Source: Rotaria macrura | Lineage: Eukaryota; Rotifera; Eurotatoria; Philodinida; Philodinidae | Direction: 5' to 3' | Length of the DNA: 64,000 bases | NCBI GenBank assembly: GCA_900239685.1 | Contig: OENT01000437.1 | Span: 52,991-116,990 of the forward strand | In this document: piece after piece, positions 1-10,412 of the stretch | Layout of the letters: each line of letters opens with the position of its first letter | Position numbering within the stretch: position 1 is the first letter of the stretch | Notes under the pieces: model-generated | Database searches by the model: none | What the model was told of the DNA's origin: nothing | The model's input: only the letters and a program-made list of their open reading frames with translations | Program-made: the position numbers and the translations under genes

Positions 1-1
1 T

Positions 2-196
2 GGCATCGAACGTGGTTATAAATTAAAACATATTCATGGTGTGAAACGTCTAAAGACAGAAAATGATATAATGTATCTAGTTGAATATGATTCATGTGAT
101 GATTATGAATTTGTACCATCGACTATTTTACGTCAATATTGTGATGAAAATATTTTAATAGAATATCTTGAAAAATTAACTCAATTTATCGAGTAA
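2..196 (+). CDS. HP1-type chromoshadow domain, 3' end of a gene cut by the window edge
   Basis: The window opens inside an open frame that reads 64 residues to a TAA at 194-196. It starts GIERG and ends EKLTQFIE. The order is a Gly-x-x-Arg-Gly start, a strand ending in YLVEYD, a FVPST turn and a final helix ending YLEKLTQF. This is the layout of the chromoshadow domain at the C-terminus of HP1/CBX proteins, where the last helix ends (F/Y)EERLTW. The chromoshadow domain dimerises HP1 and binds PxVxL partners on heterochromatin. The hydrophobic dimer helix is kept, but the usual Trp near the end is Phe here. The N-terminal chromodomain, if present, lies outside the window, so this could also be a shadow-domain-only paralogue. 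The next gene starts only 38 bp after the stop. Confidence 0.75.
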   Translation, partial: GIERGYKLKHIHGVKRLKTENDIMYLVEYDSCDDYEFVPSTILRQYCDENILIEYLEKLTQFIE

Positions 197-212
197 ATGA
201 CTTGAAGAACTT

Positions 213-227
213 TTGTTTATATTCCAG
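213..227 (+). promoter_or_regulatory. Probable trans-splice acceptor of the RNASEH2C cistron
   Basis: Between the stop of the upstream gene (196) and the next ATG (235) there is only one short T-rich run ending in CCAG at 224-227. No room is left for a separate promoter. The tract looks like a 3' splice site, but no upstream exon of the downstream gene precedes it. Bdelloid rotifers are known to trans-splice a spliced leader, so I infer a spliced-leader acceptor 7 bp before the start codon. Confidence 0.45.
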
Positions 228-234
228 ATAAATT

Positions 235-555
235 ATGTCTTCGATTGTATATTCAATGCCATGCTCAGTTGATATTCCATCAACAGTTACTAGTAACATT
301 AAACAACATTTTACTAATTCGATTCAAACGAACAATGAGAATCATAAACTTGTGGCATCGTTTCGTGGTCGTCCATTAGATGGTGAACAACTTGATATAC
401 CCAATGATTATATTGGTGTTCTCACGAATTCATCGAAAGTTATTTCAACATTTGATAAATTAACTTACTTTAATTTGGATTGTGCAACATCAAAAAATGA
501 TTGCATAGCTCGCAGTATAGAATGGCTTTCATTAGCAAAAGTTCTTCATGAATAA
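235..555 (+). CDS. RNASEH2C: Ribonuclease H2 subunit C
   Basis: A single-exon protein of 106 residues. It has the landmarks of the small RNase H2C subunit: an early LPC-like element (MPCSVDI, residues 8-14), a central SFRGRPLDGE block (about 43-52) followed by a P..YIG..L strand, and a C-terminal WLSLAKVLHE that matches the W-SLA---H end of the human protein. RNase H2 is a heterotrimer of catalytic A with B and C. It removes ribonucleotides from DNA and RNA from hybrids in the nucleus, and C scaffolds A and B. The protein is shorter than the human form (about 164 residues), mainly because the N-terminal extension and an internal acidic loop are missing. It lies 38 bp after an HP1-type gene and 93 bp before eL15, all on the same strand. 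The ATG at 235 is the first in frame after the acceptor-like AG. Identification is from motif memory. Confidence 0.85.
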   Translation: MSSIVYSMPCSVDIPSTVTSNIKQHFTNSIQTNNENHKLVASFRGRPLDGEQLDIPNDYIGVLTNSSKVISTFDKLTYFNLDCATSKNDCIARSIEWLSLAKVLHE

Positions 556-596
556 AAAAACCAAAGACGACACGTGTCTATCTATCTATATATGTG

Positions 597-625
597 AATA
601 AAATCTTTCTGTTATTCTATTCTAG
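597..625 (+). promoter_or_regulatory. Intercistronic polyadenylation signal plus trans-splice acceptor before eL15
   Basis: An AATAAA at 597-602 is followed 17 bp later by a pyrimidine-rich tract ending in TCTAG at 621-625. The eL15 ATG follows at 649, after an A-rich leader. A poly(A) signal placed directly before a splice acceptor is the classic arrangement between cistrons of a trans-spliced operon. The motifs are seen; the processing is inferred. Confidence 0.5.
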
Positions 626-648
626 ATAAAAAAAAAAAACTTGACACC

Positions 649-1388
649 ATGGGTGCTTACAAATATCTACAAGAAATCTACCGTAAAAAACAAAGTGATG
701 TAATGCGTTTCATATTCCGTATTCGTACATGGCACTATCGACAATTAGCTGCTATACATCGTGCACCAAAATCTACACGACCAGAAAAAGCACGACGTGT
801 CGGTTATAAAGCCAAAGCTGGATATGTAAATAAATAATTTCTTTGATTAAGAATGATAACGTCGAAATTTAAATTTCTAGGTTCTCTATCGTGTTCGTGT
901 TCGACGTGGTTCACGAAAGAAACCAGTACCTAAAGGTCAAGTATATGGTAAACCTAAACATCAAGGTATCAACCAATTGAAATTTCAACGTTCGCTCCAA
1001 TCCGTTGCCGAAGAACGTGTTGGACGTCGTTGTCCTACATTACGTGTATTGAATTCATATTGGATTGCACAAGATGCAACGTACAAATTTTATGAAGTTA
1101 TACTTATTGATCCATTTCACAAAGGTAGAATAACTCAGTGTATTCGATTGATTTTTGATAATTAACTTTTTTTCTTCTCATTTCTATCTATTAGGTATTC
1201 GTGAAGATCCACGTATTAATTGGATTTGTAAAGCAAATAAGAAACATCGTGAATTACGTGGTTTAACATCAGCTGGAAGAAAATCTCGTGGTCTTGGCCA
1301 TGGTCATCGTTATTCACTTACGACAGGTGGATCACGTCGTAAATGTTGGAAACGTAGACAGCAACTCAGTCTTCGACGATATCGTTAA
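649..1388 (+). CDS. RPL15: 60S ribosomal protein eL15 (three exons)
   Basis: Exons 649-825, 881-1124 and 1195-1388 join in phase to give exactly 204 residues, the length of human RPL15. The introns are 55 and 70 bp with GT..AG ends. The start MGAYKY, the KKQSDVMRF block, [14 protein letters not shown], the [13 protein letters not shown] segment, LIDPFHK and the [13 protein letters not shown] loop are all nearly the same as in other animals, so the identity is secure. eL15 is a core protein of the large ribosomal subunit and sits in the rRNA core with its basic extensions. Its ATG has a strong context (ACACCATGG). It is the last gene of the packed + strand cluster with the HP1-type gene and RNASEH2C. 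No other gene follows closely. Confidence 0.98.
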
Positions 1389-1419
1389 ACGACAACAACA
1401 ATCTAAACGACAGCAAGAT

Positions 1420-1425
1420 AATAAA
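1420..1425 (+). terminator. Polyadenylation signal of eL15
   Basis: AATAAA lies 32 bp after the eL15 stop codon and is followed by a T-rich stretch. It is the first such hexamer downstream and the likely 3' end signal of the cluster. Confidence 0.45.
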
Positions 1426-2060
1426 AAATTGTTTTTCTTTTATTTGTTGTTGTTTTGTATTATTCGATCGAAAAATCAAAGAAGAAATTAAAGAAAAAAA
1501 AAATAACGCCCGATAAACGATTAACGTTTATCAATATTTCATTTAAAGAATTTCCATTCATAGTGATAGCATCTATTCTATTAGATAGTTTTCTATTAAA
1601 TATTATCAGTTTTCGAAAGAACAGATATTTTACTTACGGCATACTTATTTCATAATTTAGATTGTATTGATGATAATATATAGAAAATTGATCTATGAAA
1701 CATACTCTATCCGCTCGAGATAACACATGATTGGGATTTGAATACAAAAAAAAGATATTAAATCAAGCTTTTTGAAATACTTTTATTTGAAGTAAAGAAG
1801 TTACAAATGAAGATATGCCAATGAATTCTCTTATACAAGGTATAAATACCTCCTAAGTACAGATTCATTACTTTTTCTATTTGAATAGTAGTTTATAATT
1901 TATACCCTTACTTTTGGCAAGTACGCAAATGAAGTTTAGATAGATCGTAGTCCACTGAAATGTGCTCGTAGTGGAACAAAAAGAAATGCATCGAGTACTA
2001 AGAACAAATATTCCTCCATGAAATAGTTGATTTGTTACTAATGAATTTCCTAATATTTAA
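1426..2060. other. Intergenic, no gene seen
   Basis: AT-rich sequence after eL15 with only short chance frames. I see no splice-compatible exons or repeats here. It ends at the TTAA that borders the palindromic element. Confidence 0.6.
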
Positions 2061-3384
2061 GAGAGGACTAAGGATCGCCATTGTGTACGAGGCGCTGGTC
2101 AAAATTTAAATTTTTGATTCTTTGTGTGTGTTTGAAAGAGTATAGTCTGATAATACATCCACCCGAAATTTTCAGTTCACTTGGATGTTCTGTAGTAAAG
2201 TTAGCTTCACTCGACTTTAGGCACTATCGAAAAAAAAATCACAGCATAAATTTCTACTAGGATTATACTTCAACAAATCACATGAAATAAACCAAAAGAA
2301 AGCGTATTAAAAGTAGTTATTCAGAACACTGAATATCATCTATTTACTGGAGTCTCATAGCCGAACATGAATGAAGAAGGATACAATTTCTTGCCACAAG
2401 TTCTCCATGTTATGAAGCTTTTCATTCTCTGCAAACTGTTAAAAAAATATCGAAAAGAAAAGTGTACCTTCGAGGCGAAACAAAGTTCCCGATGCTCGTT
2501 TTAATGATCATGTTTTTAAAATGTCAAAAGTTTTTAAAGGTGTTCACTTAACATACACGATTCCATGCTAACGTCATAGTGACATTCGGAATTACTGTTG
2601 AATACTACATCGAATTGAATAAATAGTAAAGAAATTATTTTCAATGAAAAATTGGCCTGTGGAAGACCGCAGTGCAAGAGCTTAATAAAAAAGCGGCGCG
2701 AAGAACCGAAGGGAGTTTCGCTTAGAACAAATATTCTTTACTATTTATTCAAATCGATGCAGTTTTTAACGGTAATTCCGAATGTCACTATCACGTTGGC
2801 ATGGAATCGTGTATGTTAAGTGAACACCTTTAAAAACTTTTGACATTTTAAAAACATGATCATTAAAACGAGCATTGGGAACTTTGTTTCGCCTCGAAGG
2901 TACACTTTTCTTTCCGATATTTTTTTAACAGTTTGCAGAGAATGAAAAGCTACGTAACATGGAGAACTTGCAGCTTGGTTCCAATTTGTTTTCAAACATG
3001 GCCGCTAATACACGAACGAAAATCGCTCATTTATGTGTCATAAACTGAGACATTTTCATTTTTTGTTCGTCTGTGATACAAATAATTCATTTTAATCATC
3101 AGTTTATGCTCTATCTTTTCGTATGTGATAGAAAAGATTTTTCTCAGTCGTTTAAGCATAAACTCAAAAGACACTTATACACTAATTTGCGGTTATTTTC
3201 GTTATGATGAATGTACGTTACATAATAGTTGATGTACTTACTCTAGCTTTGCTGCGGAACATCCAAATGAGTTGAAAATTTAGTTTTTATGGTTTCAGAT
3301 TGTCCTTTCGAACACACATAAAAAATCCAAAATTTTAATTTTGACCAATGCTTCTGTTTTTTTGCAAGACTTAAAAACTCTCTC
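2061..3384. mobile_element. Non-autonomous palindromic DNA element flanked by TTAA
   Basis: The outer arms are inverted copies of each other: 2061-2215 and 3235-3384 reverse-complement match imperfectly over about 150 bp, including the GGTCAAAATTWAAATTTT stretch and the TTGGATGTTC.G.AG.AAAG stretch. TTAA stands at both borders (2057-2060 and 3385-3388), and the termini read GAGAG. This fits a TTAA-targeting element such as piggyBac, though TTAA is common in this AT-rich DNA. The element has no coding capacity. A second, tighter inverted repeat lies inside it (separate entry), so this is either a foldback element or one element nested in another. Confidence 0.6.
2397..2972. repeat. Inner inverted repeat, arms about 240 bp
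   Basis: The left arm 2397-2635 and the right arm 2731-2972 are reverse complements at roughly nine in ten positions, separated by a loop of about 95 bp. Landmarks on both arms are TTCTCCATGTTA, CGAGGCGAAACAAAGTTCCC and TTAACATACACGATTCCATG. Transcribed RNA from here would form a long hairpin. The arms are better conserved than the outer arms of the host element, which suggests a younger insertion. Confidence 0.8.
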
Positions 3385-6300
3385 TTAATACGTTAGAAAA
3401 GAACGTTATAACGATTCAGTTAAACTAATTGATACGCTAGGCAAACCGAAGTTCACGGGTAGAATCAAGTTTTCTCTCAAAAGATTGTAGCATTTTATAA
3501 TGATTGAATTTTTCGTGAATATAGTATGCAGAAAGTTATCGTTTCATCAAAAATTGATTTATATATTGTTACAAAGATGTAGTTCATAGTAACTAAAAAT
3601 CATAATGATTACAGAACGTTAAAATTCTTATTCGAAAAAAATAACAGAGATTTTTTTAATATTCATTGTAGTTTTTTCGAACTTCTTGTCACTCCTCGAG
3701 TTGATAATCGATTGCTTTGATGATACACAGTATAACTAGCTTTGGCGTAGCATGAAACATAGTTTCAATGAAACTGCTTGTGAACATCTAACATAGCCTG
3801 CTTAGTTAATTGCGGCAGATTACATTATGTTTTTCTGTCATTCTGTATTGCTTCTCTATCAATGCAGTTCTTCTCTTACGTATAAAAAACAAGTGTAAAT
3901 AGGCGATGTTTTTTTTTCCAAATTTTTCGATCGTGTTCGTTTGATTCATACAATCGTGAATATGAATGTACACAACGTTTTGGTTCATTTTCAACTAACT
4001 TAGATAAATATATATATATATATATATTATTGAACATGTATTCAATGTTCTTTTTAGCCCGTATTAGCCTTTTTTATCTCAAATATTAAATGAATTCGAG
4101 AGTGGGTGGCGTGTTGAGTCCGGATTATGAGAGATAGCGCTGATGTCTGGCGCAGGATAAAAATTTATCTTCAAAATAGAAACCTCGATTGCGTGAGTTG
4201 TAAATTTAGTATTGTTCGACTATATTGATCGTTTATTATTGAATACTCGAATAGTTTAATTATGACGAAACGAATGTGGAATTTCTTTGAAACATTTTTC
4301 AATGATAATGATTTATTCGCATATCTCGCACAAAATAAGATGTCTGTAAAACGTTCAGCAGCTATCAAAACTGTTAAGAAGATCACGTATCGATGTTCAC
4401 AATATCGAAAACAGCCAACTTATTGTAAATAATCAATCAATGACCGGTCACGTGTCTTATTACGGGCTCTAAACAGAAAACAACAATTTCTTTTGAGCCC
4501 GAACATTTCTTTACTGTGCTCGAAAAGGTCAATTCGAGTTCACTTCTGGATTAAAATCCGGGGCTTAGAAAAAAATGACATCGATTGAACATTGTTGAGA
4601 GGACTTCATTTATAAATTTGAATGAGAAAAATTAGAATTTACTGTTCAATTAGATAATCACATGATCATAATGTTTATTCAATTGTTGATCGTTTACTTT
4701 CAATTCCAAAGTCAACTATGTTAAGTTTGAGATTATTCTGTACAATTTTTCAATATAGTACAGCTTTTCGACTAGTTATTCATATTGATCAGTGAAAGAA
4801 ATTTAGATTATTTCGAATATAAAAAACAAAATCCGCATAAGTCAATCAGAAAATGAGTTTTTTGAATGTTTTAACTACAAAACTGTTACTTCACAATATG
4901 TTCTCTAAATTTTACGAAACAACATGGGTTCAAACTTGCAGAATTTAACAGAAAATTTTGTTGTATAGTTGAAATTTTAGAGGAACCTTTATTTAAAATA
5001 TTTGATAAATTTTTCGGCCTATTGATTGTCGCAGTTGAACGATTGACTAAGTGTTTGCCTTTAAAATTTTTCACCCGACAAGAAAAACTTAATTGAAAAA
5101 TGCAATGTAGATGTAGACAATTTTTTACAATGAAAAATTTTCTATCAAATAGTATAAAATCAAAGTGTTGCAACTATTGTTTAGTTCCTCAAAAAAAAAA
5201 TGAAAATGAAATTGACTCATTTTTTATGCACCTCTCGTTCTTGTAGGAGAGAAATATTAAATAGACTAAATCATGTTACTGAATTTTTATCAAGTGTCTT
5301 GTTCTATACAACTATAATCAGAAGCACAAGGCAATTCATACAATTTCATGTCATGTGATCGTTTACCGTTGTGTTGTACACTAAAAATAGTTTAATTGCC
5401 TATCGAGAACACACTGAACCTCAATTCTTCTAGTTCGAACTTGACGATATAGTATGTATGCGTTATTGTGTATCCAAAAGTATGATAGACTCCACGCAAT
5501 TTTTAAAATAAAAGCGATGCATTTTGAAATATCGATTTGAGAATAAGAACTTTTCCGAACACAGGAGCCAATTTTTTTTTGTCTCACAAGACATATGATA
5601 TTTCTTATGGTGTTGGATTTTCGCACATACAATCTACATTTTCCAGTATATATGATTCTATTGCGTGTTCTATGGTCTTTGCATAAACGTAAGTTACACC
5701 AGTTTGAAACATACTTTCGTATACTACATGCGAACTTTGCTCGTAAACTTTTACCAAAACTTGCATTGTTTGCTAATAAATGTGTCACATCGCTTTCTAG
5801 TTTCTATGAATGTAAAAATGTCATTTACAAAAATTGCATACGTAGATAACTTCAAAATGTAAGAATAACTCTTTTAATACACGATGAAACAGTGTAATAT
5901 GGCAGCATAAATCTTTCACCTTTCATCTGAATTATCAAAATAATTTTCGATTGAAGATTTATCTAAGATACAATCCTGAAATACATGACAATTATAATTC
6001 GTCTCGAAAACCGACTGAATATTTGTAAATGACAACATACTTTGTCGATGTTCCTACGTAAAAAATTCCATCAAATACACAATATCCGAAATAAATACTA
6101 TAACTATCGACAGACATATGATCGATTATGTATTCATCAAATGACTTCGTATGTTAAAACAGAAATAGATATACAAAGATCTAAGTAGTAAATCGAACCA
6201 ATTCCAAGCAAATATTCAAATAAATCATGTTGGATCTGAATTAAACTTTTCAAAAACATCTTACTCGTATCTATTGACCGAAATCGTTACCTTTTTTTTA

Positions 6301-6770
6301 CTCCTTTTGAAATAAATCCAAATGATCCTTTTAATATTCAAGTAGAAATCAATAATAACCACATTCTAAAGCAAGTTAACTTCGCCCTATAAACTGAAAA
6401 AAGTGATCGATACTCGAAAAACGAAAAAAATCAGCAGGTTTCGATACTGTATCCAATTTTATGGTCTAAACGCCTACCAAGAATTTACCTGAAGTGCTTA
6501 AACAATATCAAAAATAATAACTCTAAAGAAAGTAAAATCAGGCTCACTTCATTTTGATCAAATCAGACTAATTTCACCCTCAGCTACTTATTCCAAACTA
6601 TTCAAAAGAATGTTATTGAATTGAATTCAATATTGGGTCGAAACTAATCATATAACACCGGTGGAACAGTCACGTTTTAGAAAATGATGTTAACTACAAA
6701 CTTGAGTACTATCGATTTATCAGGAAGTAAAGAATTTCTTTGGAGAAAATGTATCCATGCTCAGTATATA
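3385..6770. other. Intergenic, no supported gene
   Basis: AT-rich DNA with a (TA)n run at about 4009-4028. Open frames occur on both strands around 5381-5862 but overlap each other and resemble no family I know. A weak inverted match (TTTTAGCCCGTA near 4054 and its complement near 4460) is not enough to call an element. Confidence 0.5.
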
Positions 6771-7380
6771 CAGTAAAAACTCTCTCTCTCTCTCTCTCAT
6801 GAACACCAACCTGACCCTCGAAAAAGTGTTCACTATATGGAGGTTTTCCATTAACTGTACACTTACATGTCTATGATACATGGTTAGTATGACTGGATTG
6901 GTGACTACGCACCTTTCGCGTTAGAATATACTCGAGCTAGCTCAAAGTAAAAAATTAGTCTTTTCATCCATTACATATCTATTCAATTTTTATGACGAAA
7001 AACAATTATCGATCATTATCTGGCTGACTCACTTCAAGTCGATGCAGAGTTGAGCGAGCTGCAAATGCAGTTGAGAAGATCATTTCCATTGCCTCAATGA
7101 GTTTGAGTGGTGTTTCGTTGTCATCTCACAATCATGAATAGATAATGGCGTTGTTCTTTCACATGCGACCGATCAAGTCTACCCGGACTATTCGTTTTCA
7201 TTGTTCCTTTTGTTCTATGCATGCGACGAGTTTTCTTTTCTTTCCTCTTATTTCATATGTACGCGTATACTTTGTTTCACGTGTGTTCGTTATATAGAGG
7301 TTGATTCAAAGCTAAAATCGATCTGGGAGACCGAGACAAGCGTTCAAATAGGAGGTGTTCACTTTATAGAGGTTTTATTG
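6771..7380. mobile_element. Degenerate DNA-transposon ends (pogo/Tc1-like terminal repeats)
   Basis: The left end reads TA then CAGTAAAAACTCTC at 6771, followed by a (CT)n run (6780-6798) and GAACACC. The right end, read inwards from 7380, is CAATAAAACCTCTATAAAGT followed by GAACACCTCC and TTTGAACG. The same right-end sequence recurs at 63781 in the other orientation, so this is a family. CAG termini next to TA suggest a TA-targeting family such as pogo or Tc1/mariner, but no transposase is present between the ends. Extra inverted copies of the GTTCACT..AT.GAGG motif lie inside (6825-6848). Confidence 0.5.
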
Positions 7381-7381
7381 A

Positions 7382-7948
7382 TGTCGATTATAAGAAATCT
7401 TATGATAAAGTATGACATCAAGGGCTTCTTGTAAAACTATACCATATGGAAAATGTTTCTTGAATTATTAAAAAGAATAATAAGCTGTCTAAATAATCGA
7501 AACATCTACGTAGAATTTCGAATTCACAAATCAGATGAATTCATAGTCAATGTAGGGTTTCCGCAAGGAAGTTTACTGAACTCATGTATTTCTATTATTT
7601 TTCACTCAACTATTGTAAGCTACATGAGTGCATGCTCGATCCACATCTTCGGAGATGATCTCTCTGTCCTTGTAATACCCTGAATTCAGACAAGTCTACC
7701 AAAAAATGTTAGAATACATCAAAATTCACTTCGATTACTCCTTGAAGTGGAAGCAGCCAATAAATTCGGATAAGACTATTGTACAATTGTTTCATACACA
7801 AATAGGACAACCTAAAGTACAAATATACATGAATGATAGCGAGTTGAAATGCGTGAGAAGATTCAAATGTTCATACATAAAGTTCAAATGGCTGAGAAGA
7901 GATAAACAAATCACTAATGAGGTGTTAGGACTATTTCTTTTCATATAG
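7382..7948 (+). pseudogene. Decayed non-LTR retrotransposon reverse transcriptase fragment
   Basis: Three consecutive pieces in different frames follow the order of a reverse transcriptase. First, 7382-7440 reads DYKKSYDKV, a stop where Trp is expected, then HQGLLVKLY. Second, 7453-7683 contains VGFPQGSLL and IHIFGDDLSV, matching the GVPQGS and (A)DD signatures with the catalytic Asp pair kept. Third, 7706-7948 holds WKQPINSDKT and FKCSYIKF, matching the W.L.IN..K and F.YLG thumb region. Frameshifts and stops show it is dead. Both ends of the original element are missing. It begins at the right end of the preceding transposon relic, so one may have landed next to the other. The clade cannot be assigned by eye. 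Confidence 0.75.
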
Positions 7949-8813
7949 CTTCCCGTTTTCTACCCTCCGTTACTAATCGTTAAGCAAGTACCACTACAAC
8001 GTAAATCCAGAGTGGACTGAGATTATAGTTCACGCATCAACCCCTTTTTTTAATTGTCCATGGTGAAACAAAAGCGAAAGATTGACATGATTTGTATCTA
8101 ATTCGCTGGGATTCATATGTTAAAATGTTCATAATTCAGCTGAATAGGATTCATTTTTAATGTGTTTATTTATTTCGTAAAAATACCTAAAAGAATTGGA
8201 CAATCATTAAATTGAATTAATATTAATTAACTAATTCTACTTAAGAGAGATTCTCAACTTATCTTCAAAATTCTATTGACAAGATCAATTTTAATTAATG
8301 TCTAGAAAATTCCTCGTTCATTTATGATTTTTCTTGTAGTCTCATTCAGTTCACTGAAAGTCAAGATATGCATTAATCTTCATATTGAAATGCATCAAGA
8401 AAATAATTCATACAGAGTCATGATTGAAACATGTGAAATCTTATTAACCAATATACGATTCGGCTTTGTTCGTACATTTTAAATTTGTTTAAGGATCGAA
8501 TTGTTGCAAACGAAATAATTAATCCATAGAGAACGTTTTTCTATTTTATCAATTGTGCTCTAGATGTTTCTGTTTTTCTTTTGTAAGAATTTTCGCTTGG
8601 AAATCACAGCATGTCATTTCTAGAGTTACTTTCTATGTTCATGAAATAGAAACTATGAAATTATCTATTTAATCGACTATAAATATTTGTAATGAATAAG
8701 AATATATGGATCAATGTTAAATATGTATGTCATAAAACAACAAAAATAGATCTTTTTATATTGGTATGATTTTTATTCATTAGACTCATCCATTAATGTA
8801 AATCATCAATGTG
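7949..8813. other. Intergenic, no gene seen
   Basis: AT-rich sequence without long frames or clear repeats, between the dead reverse transcriptase and the next element. Confidence 0.6.
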
Positions 8814-8822
8814 CAAACAACT

Positions 8823-9438
8823 CGTGTCTTCTTGATTGCGGTCGGTTTTTTCTTAATTGGAGGGAAAAAATGACCGCAAATTGGAAAATGTTCGTACGAT
8901 GTAAATAAGTGAAAATAGTTTCAAGGATATAGTGAACGCAGATGGCTTTTCAAGAAAGAAATTATCTCATTAGAGCTAGTCCGGTGATGAATATTATATG
9001 TTATCCAGGCTATTCTTATGCATGTGGTTATAACTAAAGTATATAAAGTGACTAAAAAAAGTAAAATGAATTAAATCAAAATGTCGACACATAGTAACGA
9101 TAGCTTTTCTAAAATTACCACACAATTCGGCAAGGATGCCATAATGTTTTAAAATTATCATTTTCGTTTGCGACGAACGAAAAAAAATGGAAATCAAGTA
9201 TGGGTTTGCACTCATAAGTTATACAACACTACCGTAACCAAACAAACGAAGGTTAACTGTTTTCTTTCTTTTCTTCTCATTTATGGTGTTTTTGTTTTCA
9301 CCAATAAATTAGTATCTCCACTTCATTGTGCGAACATTTTCCAATTTGCGGTCAATTTTGTCTCTCCCCCCTCGATTCTACTTTGCGGTCATTTTTTCCC
9401 TCCAATTAAGAAAAAATCGACCGCAATCAAGAGTTAGC
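8823..9438. mobile_element. MITE with long terminal repeats and 9-bp target duplication
   Basis: Terminal inverted repeats: 8832-8880 (TTGATTGCGGTCGGTTTTTT then CTTAATTGGAGGG then AAAAAATGACCGCAAA) against the complement of 9385-9430, with one mismatch over about 47 bp. An additional GACCGCAAATTGGAAAATGT block at the left is mirrored at 9335-9356. The sequence CAAACAACT occurs directly before (8814-8822) and directly after (9439-9447) the element, a 9-bp target-site duplication typical of Mutator-like elements. The outermost 8-9 bp of the two ends match poorly. Open frames inside (8994-9437) are not recognisable proteins and include the repeat itself, so this is a non-autonomous element of 616 bp. 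Confidence 0.75.
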
Positions 9439-9447
9439 CAAACAACT

Positions 9448-10412
9448 ACATCTATGTAAGATACAAATCTTGAGCTGTCTCTTTGCGACCAGATTGCCTT
9501 GAATAAACTCGAATCTCTTTAAGTAAAAACAATTAAGATCATTTTTGCGATTAATATATGGCCATGACTTCTAAGATTTCTGTACTTTGAAGCATCGGAA
9601 AAAATAGAAATACAACAAATTGGTATCACTTTTCTATCATGGCTCAATGTCAAACACTTTGATACTATCGAACAGAAGTGTTGATTCTGATGTATTCGTT
9701 GTTTTTAGTTTCATGACGCTCGCAACTGATACGAAAAACATAGATGTAGATCTTCTTTCTGATGGAGTCCAAAAAACAAAAAAATTTGTATCTATTTCGT
9801 AATATCAAAGTAATTATGAGTGGTCCAGAAATATATATTCGATATTTAACTAAAATTAAAATTTACAAAAACTTCTCAGCAGAAAAAGTCAAAATATGTT
9901 GTTGTGCTTTTCTATTTATCTCTGTTATATCGAAGAAGTGAACTTCTTCCGAAAAAATATGCTACACTCAATTGACAATTAATTCCATCAGAAGAAGTAG
10001 TATGATCTTTATATGTAAAAATATTTATGAGATTTGATTGGCTTATTTCAGTCGATTTCTAGTGGCTGCTATAGCTACAATTCTAGTTAAAATAATTGTT
10101 TATTATTGATGATATTTTGACATCAATGAATTCTTTATTAATAAGTGAAGTATTTTTTATTATTTCTCTCTTTCTTACACACTATGGTAGTGTTTCTATA
10201 CTATAATATTATCTTTCAGAAATCAATCACTATCTAGCGATTTTTGTTTTTGCAAAAAAACACACACACACACAAATATGTACCATATGTAGAAAAAAAT
10301 AAATAAAAAAAAGCAGAAGTAAATTGGAATGGAATTTACAAGAAGCAAAAACAAAACATAAATTAATGGTTATCACATTTGTTAATGAACAGAACACTAT
10401 CTCTATTTTATC
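9448..10412. other. Intergenic, no gene seen
   Basis: Contains a short (CA)n run at 10261-10274 and one 60-residue frame at 9620-9802 with no recognisable features. It is the 3' side of the ZnT-like gene. Confidence 0.55.

Noticed and set aside
4054-4475. Short inverted match TTTTAGCCCGTA as possible element ends.
   Set aside because: Only about 14 bp match, with no duplication and no further arm similarity.
5381-5862. Overlapping open frames on both strands, up to 135 residues.
   Set aside because: They overlap each other, lack introns or motifs, and look like chance or eroded repeat sequence.
8994-9437. Two frames inside the MITE.
   Set aside because: They run into the terminal repeat itself and show no domain. 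They are part of the element.
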